Numbered from the stretch's first letter, positions 37,639 through 49,012 are shown. The stretch: DNA of 64,000 nt from Isoetes taiwanensis (GCA_021234155.1 JAJEKV010000265.1:64001-128000), one strand, 5' to 3'. Notes: generated from the letters alone by a model not told the origin. Program-made: numbers and translations.

Positions 37639-38449
37639 AGCTAATTGCATGTCCTTCCTCATGAGGGTTACTCGCTTTGCATGAACAGTGCAAGCTCGAG
37701 TCTTCAAAATGTTGCACTATCCTCTGCTCAGCCGCTTCCTGCAGTGCCAGCAGCATCTCATCTGTGACCCTCATGTCGGTCTTGAAATCCTGCATTACTT
37801 CTCTAACTAGCCGAGCGAAGGGGGCACGGGGAATCAGGAGGCCGTAACTGCGCTGGAAGTGTCTGATCTCCCTTAGTGCTTTTCTCTCGGTCTCCTTCCT
37901 GCTGGGCTTCTTCTTAGCTGGCTTCTTAGGGACCTTGGGCTTTGGTGGTGGCGGCCTTAATGTCTGTTGCTTTGTTGGACGTCCCCCCTCAACAATTTTG
38001 ACCCTGTTCTCCTTATAGTAGGAGTTGTAAGCCTCCCACTCCTTCATGTATGCCTCGTGCTCCCGCATCTTTCTCTCATAGATCTTGACGGGGTCCATAA
38101 CATAGGACTCTCGGGTAGGCCGTGGTTGCTTCTTCCTGTCCCACTTCGGATAAGGAGGGGGCTTCTGCACTTGGTCCGGCTGCTCCTGCTCGGCCGCTAT
38201 CTGCTCAGGTACTACCTGCTCAACAACCGGGGGTTTGAAAGAGCTTGCCCCCTCAGTTTTGGGGTCATAGTCTTCATCGGACTCGTCGGAGGAGGCCGGG
38301 GGCTGATCAGGTGGCCGTTCGGTAATGGTGACCTTGGGGTTGGGGGTCTTCTTTAGCTTTCTTTTGGGCTGCTCCACGGCTTTGCCCTTCTTCTTCTTCA
38401 GCTCTTCGGCTGCTTTCGCCTCCTCTTCTACCCTCTTCCTCTTCTTTTC
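37639..38449 (-). pseudogene. Element B H3-like ORF, C-terminal part with histone H3 fold
   Basis: The frame enters from the insertion point of element A at 38449 and continues through [21 protein letters not shown] (38377), an acidic stretch, a coiled-coil-like segment and a Pro/Lys linker sharing VEGGRP.K.Q then PPPP with element A. From about 37879 it is a histone H3 fold: [27 protein letters not shown] and ALQEAAE. Near 37690 a one-base shift moves the end to another frame that reads [12 protein letters not shown], the H3 C-terminal helix region. RHFQ, LIP.APF and VTLMRKD resemble plant centromeric H3 more than canonical H3, but loop 1 has canonical length. Canonical H3 packs with H4 in nucleosomes; whether this one does is unknown. 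Confidence 0.9.
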
Positions 38450-40092
38450 TGTGACGGTCCAGGGGAATATACGCCATAAATACGTATATTCCTGGATCCG
38501 TCACCATACAAGTCTATCCTTATAGCCTTGTATACCATAGATTGTGGCACTAGGGGGCATGGCTAAGTTATTCTCATAACTTAGCCAACCATAGGCTTAG
38601 ACCATTATCCACGTGGCCTTAACCTATTGGGGCACCGCCACACAGGACTCACCCGATTGGTGCCACGTGGCATCCTAGGTGGACCTAACTTATATAGGCA
38701 TAAACCCTAACCCTAGACCTCTTTCCAGCCCTAGCACCCCGAGACTCACCTACTTGTTGAACCCCGTTTTGAACCTCGCTCGTTATGGCATAGGTGGTGC
38801 AGCAGCCCCAGCAGGTAGACCCGTTCTTGGAGTAGGAACAGCAGACTTGTGAGCCAAGACCATGGAGGCTTGGGATCCGGAGGGGGAGAGCGTCGAGGAG
38901 CGGTATGTAGGATAGTAGTTGTGTTAGCTCATCTGGGATTAGCATTCCAGATGTGCTAGTATTTTGTATCTAGGGTAGAGCCATCCTAGAAACCATATTC
39001 AACATCTTGAACCCTAATCAAGGAACCCTAACTATTAGTTAGTTGTATGATTAGGTTAAGATGTTCTTCTTATGATTACTCTCATGATGTGATGATTATG
39101 TGATGTTGGTTGATCATGTTTGCTCCTCTTGTATTGGGAAGGGGGGTAGAGACCTAGGGCCATATGTAGTGTGCTCCTAGAGTAGATCCCTTAGTTCCTA
39201 TTAGTTGCGGCCTGTGCATAGGAGCCCACCAGGCTATTGAGGCTATGATATGACTCAGCACCAGATAACAGGGCTAGAGGGAAAGTGGAGGGAGGATCCC
39301 TGCCGAGTGGGGGCTTCGGGGGATCCCATAGTGGGCTAGGCTTATGGTCGGTCACCTCGTGTGGGCCGAGCATGGGTCCGATACCTCCTGGGGCAATGGT
39401 GTTGCCCTGCCTCTCGAGAGCTGCAAGTGATGGCTTGGCTCTCGTTTTGGGGGGTTCAGTCGGGTACGAATCGTGTGTCGCCACGATTCTCTAGCCGCCC
39501 ACGGCACCTCTAGACCCTGGGAAGGGGAGATGCAACCCTTCCTGCCTCGTCGGACCAGGGAGATGCAACCTGGAGTAGTCCCGATGGGTGATGCCATGGG
39601 ATTGCGTATCCGGAAGGCTAGAGTCCCTGTCGAGCCCTGATCTAGCCCATCTGCAAAGTATGCACAGGAGGGGCGGATGGAGTGGTCAACCCTAGCCATT
39701 GTTCTATGCCAGCCCTCGCCATCGCCATGACTCGGTCTGCTCTATCTTGAGGCCTAGCCGGTCAGTCGCCCTCCTTACGAGTCTGAGCCGGGGTAGGAGC
39801 TCTCCTGTTTTATGGTTTGTGATTATCATCTATGCATTGGTTTATGTGCGATGCACTACCCTCCGAGGTAGTATTTGTATATGTTTTATGCTAGTTCTGA
39901 CGTGTTATCGCTTCCGCTGTTATAGGAGCCCATAGGGGAAGGGCGCGCAAGACACCTTCGTGTTCCCTCCCCGCACTAAGAGTCACCTCAGAGTGCGGGG
40001 TAGACGAAGGGCCCATGCGGTTGCTGAGCCGGATGGGGGATTTCCTGCCGGGTATACGGCTGGGCGCCGTATGTTTAGCAGGGAGCGTCACA
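38450..40092 (+). repeat. Element A left (5') LTR
   Basis: Starts TGTGACG, ends CGTCACA, and matches 49864-51496, including a stretch of about 370 bp with no difference. It contains two G-boxes (CCACGTGG near 38611 and GCCACGTGGC at 38662-38671), a TATATA at 38691-38696 and a telo-box AAACCCTAA at 38702-38710, so transcription probably starts about 30 bp after the TATA box. Confidence 0.97.
38662..38710 (+). promoter_or_regulatory. Element A LTR core promoter: G-box, TATA box, telo-box
   Basis: GCCACGTGGC (a palindromic G-box), TATATA and AAACCCTAA lie within 50 bp. G-boxes bind plant bZIP/bHLH factors and telo-boxes bind Myb-type factors. The right LTR keeps the TATA box at 50104-50109 and the telo-box at 50115-50123. 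Confidence 0.65.
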
Positions 40093-40093
40093 A

Positions 40094-40105
40094 TGGTATC
40101 AGAGC
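40094..40105 (+). other. Element A primer-binding site (initiator tRNA-Met)
   Basis: TGGTATCAGAGC, the standard plant initiator-Met primer site, lies one base after the left LTR. Confidence 0.95.
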
Positions 40106-40666
40106 AATGTTCTTGGTTGACCAAGAACTAGCACTGACCATAACCATGAAGTAGTCTAACAGGCCTATAGGGGTGTGAAATAAACATTTCCACCATCGAA
40201 CCGCGAAAATGGGGGAAAAATTTTCTCCTAGGTAGTGGGTCAGGACTTAGGTTAAGTGTTAGACGAAGGTTTGAGTGAGTCAAACGCACCTTCTAGTAAA
40301 TTTGGAGTGAAAATCATGCATCTGCATCAAATTTCACCTAAAATGGGTCGAAGAATCATGCCAATCGGAGACCCAGGTGAAAAATAAACAAATTCATAGA
40401 TTGCACTTCGAACCATTAGAAAAATTCGAAATTCAAGTATAATATCAATTAATATGGATTTAACATATATATTAATAATTAAATAAGCACTAAATATCTT
40501 GTAATTAATAAGGGGGGGCTAATAAATAGGGGTAATTATGGTAGGAGAATATTCTCAGGGACCCTCCTCTTTAAATATCTCTGACACCTCATTTTTCCCT
40601 CCAAACTTTCCTCTACCTTCTCTCTCTTGACCAGCCTATCCCCACCTGTTTTCTAGACCGTTAAAT
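40106..40666 (+). other. Element A 5' leader
   Basis: No ORF. Possible stem-loops include GAAGG.TTTGA/TCAAA.CCTTC near 40263-40292 and GGGTC/GACCC near 40344-40373. An AT-rich stretch runs from about 40400 to 40560. Confidence 0.5.
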
Positions 40667-41736
40667 ATGGCTCGAACCAAGCAAACCTATAGGAAGACTG
40701 GCCCTAGGCCTACCCTCTCCATGGCGCAGGCAGCAGGGCGGCATGTGAAGAAGATACTGTGAGCACCCACGCCCAAGAAGGGGGAAGAGGAGCTTCCCCC
40801 TACCAGCAGCAGCAGCGACGGGTCGTACCACGATGCCGAGAGCAGCCCTTCGTCGGCAGGAACACAAAGAACCGACGAATCTCGCCACTTCGGGGCCACA
40901 GACACCGAAGTGGAGGAGCAGGAGGAGGAGCAGGTCCAGCAGCAGGTGGACGAAGCGGGGCCTTCGGCCCCAAAGAAGAAAGGTAAGGAGAAGGTCATGA
41001 GTGGCCCTCAAGAGAGGGCCGCAAGGAGGAAGAGGGAACGCGAGGAGGAGCCGCGGGCGGGAAGAGCGAGGACTAAGAGAAGAACGACGGGCCCCCGCCG
41101 AACCTGGCGTGGATAGAGGAGCCTCCCCGGCCAGGGAGGAGCAGGTGGAAGGAGAGGAGGAGGAAGAAGATGAGCGGGGCAAGGGGATCCCAGACCACCT
41201 TACCCAAGCAGGGCCTGCCACCTAAGGTGGTAAAGAAGCTGGCGGGCGAAGGGCCTTTCGCCTTGAAGGAGGACCGCCCACCGGGCCGCCTGGCATACCA
41301 AGAATACCTTCGTCGGTGGACAAGGTATAATGATTGGTACTGCCGGCAGAACGTCCAGCGCACCGTGGAAGGAGGCCGGCCGCCAAAGAACCAGCCCAAG
41401 CCACCGCCGCCACAGCCCGAGAAGCCGAAGAAGACCCACCATGGGCCTAACTCGGTACACTCCCGTGTCTTCCGGGAGATTAGACACTTTCAACAGTGCA
41501 CTAATCTCCTTATTAGGAAGGCACCCTTTGAGCGACTCATGCGGGAGGTGATGCAGCAGTTCGTCACCGACTACAGAGTGACGTCCCTCACAACTCGGGT
41601 GTTGCAAGTAGCCGCTGAGGCCGAGCTCACCCAGTTGTTTGAGGAAGGGAACCTCTGCGCGATCCACGCGAAGAGGGTGACTTTGATGCCCAAGGATATA
41701 CACTTGGCGCGTCGCATCCGCAAGGAATACCCTTGA
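40667..41736 (+). pseudogene. Element A histone H3-like ORF (H3 tail, charged linker, H3 fold)
   Basis: Starts with MARTKQTYRKTGPRP, matching histone H3 at A1-R2-T3-K4-Q5-T6 and R8-K9. An in-frame TGA follows at codon 32 (40760), but the same frame goes on through an acidic Ser-rich and then Lys/Arg-rich linker to about 41115, where small frameshifts move to the frame of 41170-41736. That frame has the [16 protein letters not shown] linker shared with element B, then an H3 fold at about 41464-41733: [43 protein letters not shown]. All secondary-structure blocks are present. Total length is about 355 residues compared with 136 for H3. It is 5'-most in the element, on the gag-pol strand. A role in packaging cDNA or steering integration is speculation. 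The histone-fold call is very secure; activity of this copy is doubtful. Confidence 0.95.
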
Positions 41737-41739
41737 GGA

Positions 41740-42470
41740 TGCATTTTTGTCCAACTAATGTAATTATTAAGTTCTATAAATATAAAATTTTGTGTGAAAC
41801 TGGCCATTAATTCGAGTATGAAAATATGTTTAGGTATAAAAACATGTTTGAGTAGCTAAATAGAAAAAAAATTAGAAAAAATTGCAAAAGGAACCCGAAA
41901 TCGGATCCCGCCAAAATACTAACACGCTCCTCGGCCGCGACCCGATCCATCCGCGACGCCACCCGATTTCGCCATTTTGTACCTAATCCGTGTCCAAATT
42001 AAGTAAGAAAAGTTGCTAATTAAGTTAGAAACATGCTAGGAAATCATATTAGGATCTTCTAACACTCTAAAATTTTTCCTAAAGGTTGAAATAACCCGAA
42101 ATCGGATCCCGTCCACGCTAAATACGTCGCTTCAAGGCATGCGACGCAGACCCGATCCGTAGCGACGCCACCGATTTTCGCTGGATTTGCCAAACTTGAC
42201 CAAATTTTAACCAACAAACCGCCATGTAGTGTTTCTTGCTTTGTTTTGTTTAGAATTGCACTTCATGGTAGCTCATTTGGACACCCAAGGCCATAGATTT
42301 GGAGTCTTCCCCATCAAGAACCTTTGTGCACGGAACCCGAGGCACCACTAGTCTATAAAAAGGGCCCTCATTTGTCATTTTCTCCCCCATCAAAAGTGCT
42401 CCTAGCTCCCGTGGGCGATTTTCTAGCCCCTTGCTCAAATTCGGTAGCCATTTTTCATAGCCATCTACGC
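41740..42470 (+). promoter_or_regulatory. Element A inter-ORF region with paired stem-loops
   Basis: Between the H3-like ORF and ORF2 are two copies of a structured block. Copy 1, 41896-41971, has perfect 9-bp arms CGAAATCGG/CCGATTTCG; copy 2, 42097-42180, has the same arms with one extra T. They lie about 200 bp apart, as do the unrelated stem-loop pair at the same place in element B. The rest is AT-rich without an ORF. Confidence 0.7.
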
Positions 42471-42473
42471 TCA

Positions 42474-43930
42474 ATGGCCATCAAGCTTTGTTAGATGGTA
42501 CAATGACTCTAATCATATCAAGCGGAACTCCTCACGACCAAGCCTTTCATGTCTTCGATCATCTCTTTGATCTTCATGCCACCTTAACCAGAACCCCTAT
42601 TACCCGACATCATGTGTCAATATGATCGACAAATTACGCCCTCGGAAGTTAGCTTGCCACCTAGGGGAGGGAAATGGGTCTCCTTAGACACCCTTGCCCA
42701 AGCCATAGGTGGGGATCGAGGGCAAGGGTAGATTGTGGGATAGAACGAGAACAATGCCGGACTACATGACACTGTAAGCATCATAGGCATAGGTATCTTT
42801 CGGGCCAAGCAGCCTTAGCATTGTTCATGCAAGATAGGGCGATTAACCAAGTGGGGAGCCATCAATCCAACCTTGGATTTGGCACCACTCGACACCGGCG
42901 GCCAAAGACGGATAAGCATCCAGAGATCGAGACCCAAAGATACTAACACTACGGCTCCACATCGGAAACACCTATGTTGCAGATTGAACACGACTACGAA
43001 GAGGAGGAGGAAGAGAACCCAAGTTGGGAGATGAGGGAGGCGGGAAGAATGGAGAGGCGTATAGCTCGACAACAAGAAGTTCTAAGGCGAGACTTCGAGC
43101 CACCAGTAGGTATCACGGCCCTTACCCCAGTGATTATCGACGGCGAGGAGTACATATTCGCCACCGACATCCTCAACCTTCCCTATTGCCAAGAGGAGAA
43201 CCTCAGGATAGACGAGCTCCTAGGCCTAATGGCACAGGAACAGGGTAGCGACTTCATCGACTATTCCTACCAGGAGATCCCAAGGGAGGTAGCCGAGCGA
43301 CACTCCTATGCAGGGGAAACCATGTCGGATATCCAAGCATACCAGCAGATAAGGCAGATGTTTCAACAACAGCAACCCGACATTCCTGAGGAGGAATTCC
43401 AGGAGATCCAGAGCAGATTATACAAGCCGGGAAGACGCTCAACTTCGAGCAGAACAGTCCGCTCCAGGAGCATGCGTGAGGCATCTAGCAGCATTAATCT
43501 GGAAAACGCAACAACAATGTGGAGGGACCACGAAGATCTTACAGCAATAGATATCTTTGGTCGGCGGCAAAATGCGGCGTAAAAGGCACGGGAGCCTCCG
43601 GGGCCACATAGGGGTAAATCACTAAGGTACTATCTTCCCGCCCCTGACCAAGGCCGGATGATAGTCTTTCACAAGGAGTTCAGCCCAAGGGGTGAAGAAT
43701 CAGTGGCGCTCCTTATAGCACTTACAGGGTTTGGACAGCACGCCAAGATAGATGTCGGAATGGACCATGTTATACTCTTTAAGAGAGCAGTAGCACTTCA
43801 CGCCCTCGACTTCTCAAGGGGCCACCTCAGAGATGCGCACTTGTCAGTGGTAGCGGCAACTGCACCAGAATTACCAGCACCACAGTTAGCAAGAGCATTA
43901 GAGGGGGGGGCGCTCGAATCATCGCAGTAA
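42474..43930 (+). pseudogene. Element A ORF2, conserved protein of unknown function
   Basis: The N-terminal part (42474 to about 42970) is broken by frameshifts. From 42974 to 43582 a frame of 202 codons gives an acidic/Gln-rich protein containing DIQAYQQIRQMFQQQ and PEEEFQEIQ. After a short gap, 43658-43930 gives FHKEFSPRGEESVALLIALT and VILFKRAVAL. Both segments match element B's ORF2. I recognise no domain; it is neither gag nor an envelope-like membrane protein, as no signal peptide or membrane segment is seen. Its place between an H3-like ORF and gag is constant in both elements. Confidence 0.7.
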
Positions 43931-44197
43931 CATGGGCAAGGGCACAACATTCAAGAAAATCAAGAACTTCTTCAAGCGACGCCATTGATGGAAGAATTGC
44001 TTGCTAACTTAATTAAAGTACATTGTAACTCCTTTTAAGTATTATCATGAAGTCCATTAAATGTATTTCTATATACTAATTAATGTATTACCATGATTTT
44101 GACTTGTAAAAGAAATTTTCATATGATTTCTTTTGTACCTAACAACAATTTAATTGTAAGCAAAAATGATCATTGCCTAACCTAATAACATGTATTA

Positions 44198-45620
44198 ATG
44201 ATCAATCCTTGCAAAAAGGAACTCAAGTGCGAGGATCTCAAGATCAAGACCGACCACGCAATTGGGTACCAAGGAACTGCTTTGGCGAGGGAACAAGAAG
44301 ATGTTGAGCAGGATATGTCACCCGGAGGCGATCAACGAAGGTTAGTGCGGATGAGGAATCGATGCAACACCTCATCAACCGGGCGACACCTCTCATGAAT
44401 GCACACGGGAAGATGGTCACCCACCTCCACCTTGTTTTCGGGGTGGTGACGGTTCCTCGGCCAGGAAGGGGAGGGCAAACCGTGGGAATGTCGGGGATAG
44501 GAGAAGGAAGAGGAGAACCAAGAGTCCATCATCATCTAGCTCCGGCTCATCGCATGACTCTTCCGGTGGCGGCTGGCTCTAGCTCGATAGTGACTCGCAC
44601 ACCTAAGGCAAGAAAAAGGGCAAAAAAAGATTGATGATTACCGGAAAAAGGTGGATAGTGCTATGAGCAATGTATGGAAGACAAGGAAGCCGGGCGGTTC
44701 TCGTGGAAAGACAGATCGGGCATGGAAGTGAAGCATGGCTTGATGAAATGGAAGAATTTGGTAACTCTTACGGGATGAAAGACAAGGATATAGGGAAAGT
44801 TGCTTAACTAACCTCATTGGACCGCAAGGATGCGGTGGAAGGGATATGCTAAGTCTAACAAAGCCGAAGAGGAACAATTGCAGATTTAAGACTTTTAGCA
44901 AGGCTTTCCGTAAGCACTATGTACCAAGGTCTCATACTAGTAGATGATTCGCCAGGTTTTTACAAGGTTGAATCGGGGTACATTATCGCTGGCTAAGTAT
45001 ACCAAGAATTTATGAGGCTCAGCTGAATGTTCCCGAGTCTCAGAGAGGCAAGTCGTGGATACTTACATTGAGGGGTTGAACAGCAATATCAAGAGGCTTG
45101 TTAGAGCAATCAACCCCAAGTCGGGTCAAGCAGTCAAGATAAAGCTATAAGTTTGAGGAGGCACCAAAGAACTCCAGCCAGAGAAGGCCAACCTTTAGGG
45201 GTAAGAGTTCAGGGCAGTATCAGGGGCAATATCAGGGTAAGCAATCAGCAGCTACACCATCAGGGAGTCAGCAGCAAGGTAAGGGTCAGAGCAAAGCTTT
45301 TGGGGACCGTAAGCCACAGAACGCATCAGGGGGCAGCGCTTAAGCCGCCTCCTAGACAACCGGCCAAGGAAAAGAGACAGAATGCATTGAGAAGAAGTTA
45401 TGCTTCAGGTGCTTCCAGCCAGGGCACCGGACACATGATTGTCCATTCGTCATGCAGTCAGCTTTGGCAGAACTCTTGGATTGGGACTCCCCAACAGAAG
45501 CGGACGAGGACGATGACCAGCAGGAGGGCCACGACTTCATAGATGGTGAGTGTCACATATGTGCAAACATTGAGTCAGATGAGATAGAGAATCAGTCAAC
45601 TGTCATCGCGGCTGATGGGA
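44198..45620 (+). pseudogene. Element A gag remnant with zinc knuckle
   Basis: Pieces in several frames match element B gag: a Ser/Arg-rich N-terminus, MKDKD (about 44777), MRWKGYAKS (about 44829) and a gag-core block. The CCHC knuckle [14 protein letters not shown] is at about 45399-45440. Many one-base shifts break the frame as read, even though neighbouring blocks are easily recognised. Confidence 0.8.
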
Positions 45621-47690
45621 TCATAGATAATAATCCTTATGTAATCCTCATAGATCTGGTAGCTCTCATAATTTTGCATCTCCTAGATTGGCTGCTCTAA
45701 TGAAGAATAAGGTATTGAAGTCTAAGCCAAGGCCAAGAGCTATGGCTAAACGGCGCCATTCGGCACACTAAGGGTAGGAGGATCACCTTTGACATAGACC
45801 TTAGTGGGGCTAAGTGGCCGATGGGAGCAGAAGTCATGGACATTGGAAGATATGATTTGATAGTGGGGATGGAATTTTTGAAGCCAGCCAAAGCCATGAT
45901 TGATTGCGACCGAATGAAGTCTCCATGACGGCAGGGGGCAAACAAGTTGATAGTGAAAGGTAAGAAGCTACATTCTCCTATGCAAGTGTATTTCTTTGAA
46001 GCGACTAAGGAAGAGTATAGAAAGGAATAAAGTGGATTACATCTTGAGGTTGGAATCGGTTGGGCCAAAGGCGAGGGGGAAGTGACCCAAAGGGGAATCA
46101 CTTGCTTGTGCGAGATAGCAAGGCTTATTTCAGAGTTCAAGGATGTATTCCCGGATGAAACCGCAAGCACCCACCTTATAGGGATGTAGAATGTGAGATC
46201 ACATTGGCTCCGGATGCGAAGCCTACCAGTAAGGCGCCATATAGAATGAGCATTCCAGAATTGACTGAGCTCAAGAAACAGCTGCAGGAATTGCTCGAGC
46301 TTGGATTTATAAGAGCAAGTGTGTCTCCTTTCGGAGCACCTATACTCTTTGTCAAGAAGAAAGATGGAAGCTTAAGAATGTGCATAGACTATCGCCAGCT
46401 TAATAAGCAGACGATAAAGAATAAATATGCATTGCCAAGGGCGGATGACCTAATGGATCAGCTACAAGGAGCAAAGGTATTCTCTAAGATTGATTTAAGA
46501 TCAGGATACCATCAGATAAGAATAAAGGAAGAGGACATCCATAAGACTGCTTTCAGAACGCGGTATGGTCATTTTGAGTTTCTGAGAATGCCCTTTGGAT
46601 TGTCGAACGCCCACTTAGAACGTTTATGCGCCTCATGAACGATATCTTGAGACTTCTTGGATGAGTTTGTTATTGTCTTCTTCGACGACATCCTAATCTG
46701 ACAAGTCCTTGAAGAGCATTGTCGACATCTCGGGGAAAGTGTTGGAGAAGTTGAGACGTCATCGGTTGTATGGGAAGCTCTCTAAGTGCCACTTTGCAAC
46801 AGGCCGGGTGGAGTACTTGGGGCACGTAGTAACATCCGAGGGAATCTCCACAGATCCATCTAAGATTAAGGCAATAGTTGATTGGCCAGCTCCAAGGAAT
46901 GTGGCAGAAGTAAGAAGCTTTCTCGGGTTGGCGGGATACTACGAAAGTTAAGTGAAGGACTTTGCTAAGTGGGTCCCCTCCGCCGGACCTCACTAAGGCC
47001 AAGAAGATTAAGGATTGGGCTAGCCATTGGTTAGAGAAAGTCCAAGCTTCTTTTGAGAAGCTTAAAGAGGCCTTAACTTGACAAAGGTGCTTGTTCTCCC
47101 GGATCCGAGTAAGGATAAGTTGATAGCAACAGATGCAAGCAAGATAGCAACAGGGGCAGTCTTGATGCAAGAAGGAAGGGTAGTCGCCTACGACTCAAAG
47201 AAGATGAACGACGCCGAGCAACGCTACCCAACCCATGATCAGGAGCTCCTAGCCATTGTCAGGGCATTGAGGATATGGAGGCATTATTTGCTGGGAAGGA
47301 AGTTTCAGTTAGATACTGATCACCAGAGCCTTCAGTATCTTTTCACCCAGCCACTCCCTCAACTTAAGGCAAAGGAGGTGGATGGAATTCTTGAGGAGTA
47401 CGATTTTGATATTATATATAAGCCTGGTAAGCTTAATGTTGTAGCAGATGCCCTCTCTAGGAGGCCATTTCAGACAAGGACGCATTGTAATGCGATTTCC
47501 ACTCTTTCGAGTGAGTTTGGCAAGAAGATTGAGGAGTCCTTGCCAACCGATGTGGACTTCAAGGAGGTGTGGGAAAGCCTCCAAGGAAGCCGTAATGCAT
47601 AAGGAGCGGGGAAGCCTTCAAGCATTTTAAAAAGGAAGGCAACTTTGTTGTACCACAAGCATAAGTTGTGTGTGCCCGAATCTTCAGGGG
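45620..47690 (+). pseudogene. Element A protease, reverse transcriptase and RNase H
   Basis: Protease: VILID then [10 protein letters not shown] at about 45638-45690, with one base missing inside the Asp-Ser-Gly box. Reverse transcriptase: 46204-46638 is open and carries [48 protein letters not shown] and [10 protein letters not shown]; the catalytic FFDDIL lies at about 46679-46696 in another frame. RNase H: 47078-47602 with DASKIATGAVLMQ, YPTHDQELLAI and DTDHQSLQYL. This is standard Ty3 order and all catalytic boxes are visible; frameshifts separate them. Confidence 0.92.
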
Positions 47691-48700
47691 TAAGGAAGTT
47701 AATTCTTCATGACACACATAACAGCCCAATAGCGGGGCATGCTGGCTTCATGAAGACCTATTTCAAGATTCGAAGTAGTTACCGCCGGGGAATGAAGAGG
47801 CGATAGCTGCATATATTCGGGATTGCCGGTTATGTCGCCAGACAAAAGGCGGAGCAACCGATTCGGTGCTTTAGAGCCATTGGGGGTGCCAAATGCAAAG
47901 TGGGAGGTCATAAGCATGGATTTCATCACAGGACTCCCTAGAACTCTTCGAGGCAAGGATGCATTGATGGTTGTCGAGATAAGTTATCTAAGATGGCACA
48001 TTTCGCGGCCTTGCAAGACGGCGGACACCGCATTAGACACCGCCAAGTTATTTGTAAGGGAGATTTTTTAGACTCCATGGCATGCCTCGGGAGATAATAT
48101 CGATAGAGATTCTAAGTTCATGAGTGCCTTTTGGCGGGGATCTCTTTAGCACCATCCGACGAAGCTCTCCATGAGTACGCGTATCATCCTCAAACAGATG
48201 GCCGACGGAAAGGACCAATCGGATCATTGAAGACATGCTTGAAGCTATGTGTGGAACAAAAGCAGTCCAAGTGGGATGAGTACATCCACTTGGTGGAATT
48301 CGCCACAACATTGCCAAGCGAAGGGTGAGTCATCTCGGATGTCTCCTTTCATGGTGAATTCTGGTACCGGTGCTTAACCCCGGATACCGGCACAATCCCT
48401 CGTGTCCAAAGGTAGAAGTGTCCCAGCCAGATGTTAGGAGACATCACAGACTAGTAGAGGAAGTAAGGGGTTATTTATTGTTAGCAAGAAGTCGGGTAAG
48501 AGTGTAGCCGACAAGCCACGGGGACCGTAAGGGAGTTTAAGGTGGCTTATACCGTTTGGTTGAAGATCAAGGTGAAGCAAGCCAAGTGCGGATTGGGAGG
48601 CTGCAAGAAGCTTGCCCCTAGGTGGGCTGGGCCGTTCAAGATTTTAGAGAGAGTGGGCTCTCAAGCCTATAAGTTGGATCTTCCAGCCCATCTTAAGGTC
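47690..48700 (+). pseudogene. Element A integrase
   Basis: N-terminal zinc-binding HHCC domain (HDTHNSPIAGHAG near 47710 and CRLCRQTKG near 47824), then the catalytic core with SMDFITGLPR (about 47918, first Asp), RDSKFMSAFW (about 48103, second Asp) and YHPQTDGR (about 48183, leading to the Glu helix). The C-terminal end has AGPFKILERVGSQAYKLDLP (about 48628), the GPY/F module. Ty3 integrases insert cDNA into chromatin. Several frameshifts are present. Confidence 0.88.
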
Positions 48701-49012
48701 CACAAGGTCTTCCACGTAAGTTTATTAAAAAGGCACAATCCTAACCCTGAGGAGGTTTTGGATACTCCAACCTTGTTGGAAATGACGGAGGAGCAAGTAG
48801 AAATAGTGCCCGAGCTACTTCTTGATAAGTCATTCAAGAAGACTAGGAGGTCTCAGTTCCTCCAATATTTGGTTAAGTGGAAGCACTTACCCGTGGAAGA
48901 TGCGACATGGGTATTGAAGCAAGATTTGGAGAAGCAATACCCAGAGTTTATGAAGGAGTTTGATGGGCGAGTCGTCTCCGACTTGGTCGACCCCGACTTG
49001 CCAAGTGGTTAG
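48700..49012 (+). CDS. Element A integrase C-terminal chromodomain
   Basis: The open frame 48542-49012 continues from the GPY/F module into VFHVSLLKRHNP and then a chromodomain, about 48850-48945: FLQYLVKWKHLPVEDATW then LEKQYPEF. The aromatic/acidic pattern matches chromoviruses, whose chromodomain directs integration to marked histone H3, usually H3K9me. It is noteworthy that the same element encodes its own H3-like tail. Confidence 0.85.

Noticed and set aside
40667-41736. An ordinary host histone H3 gene that happens to lie in the region
   Set aside because: It is inside intact LTRs, has a long charged linker absent from host H3, is on the element's sense strand and recurs at the same place in element B.
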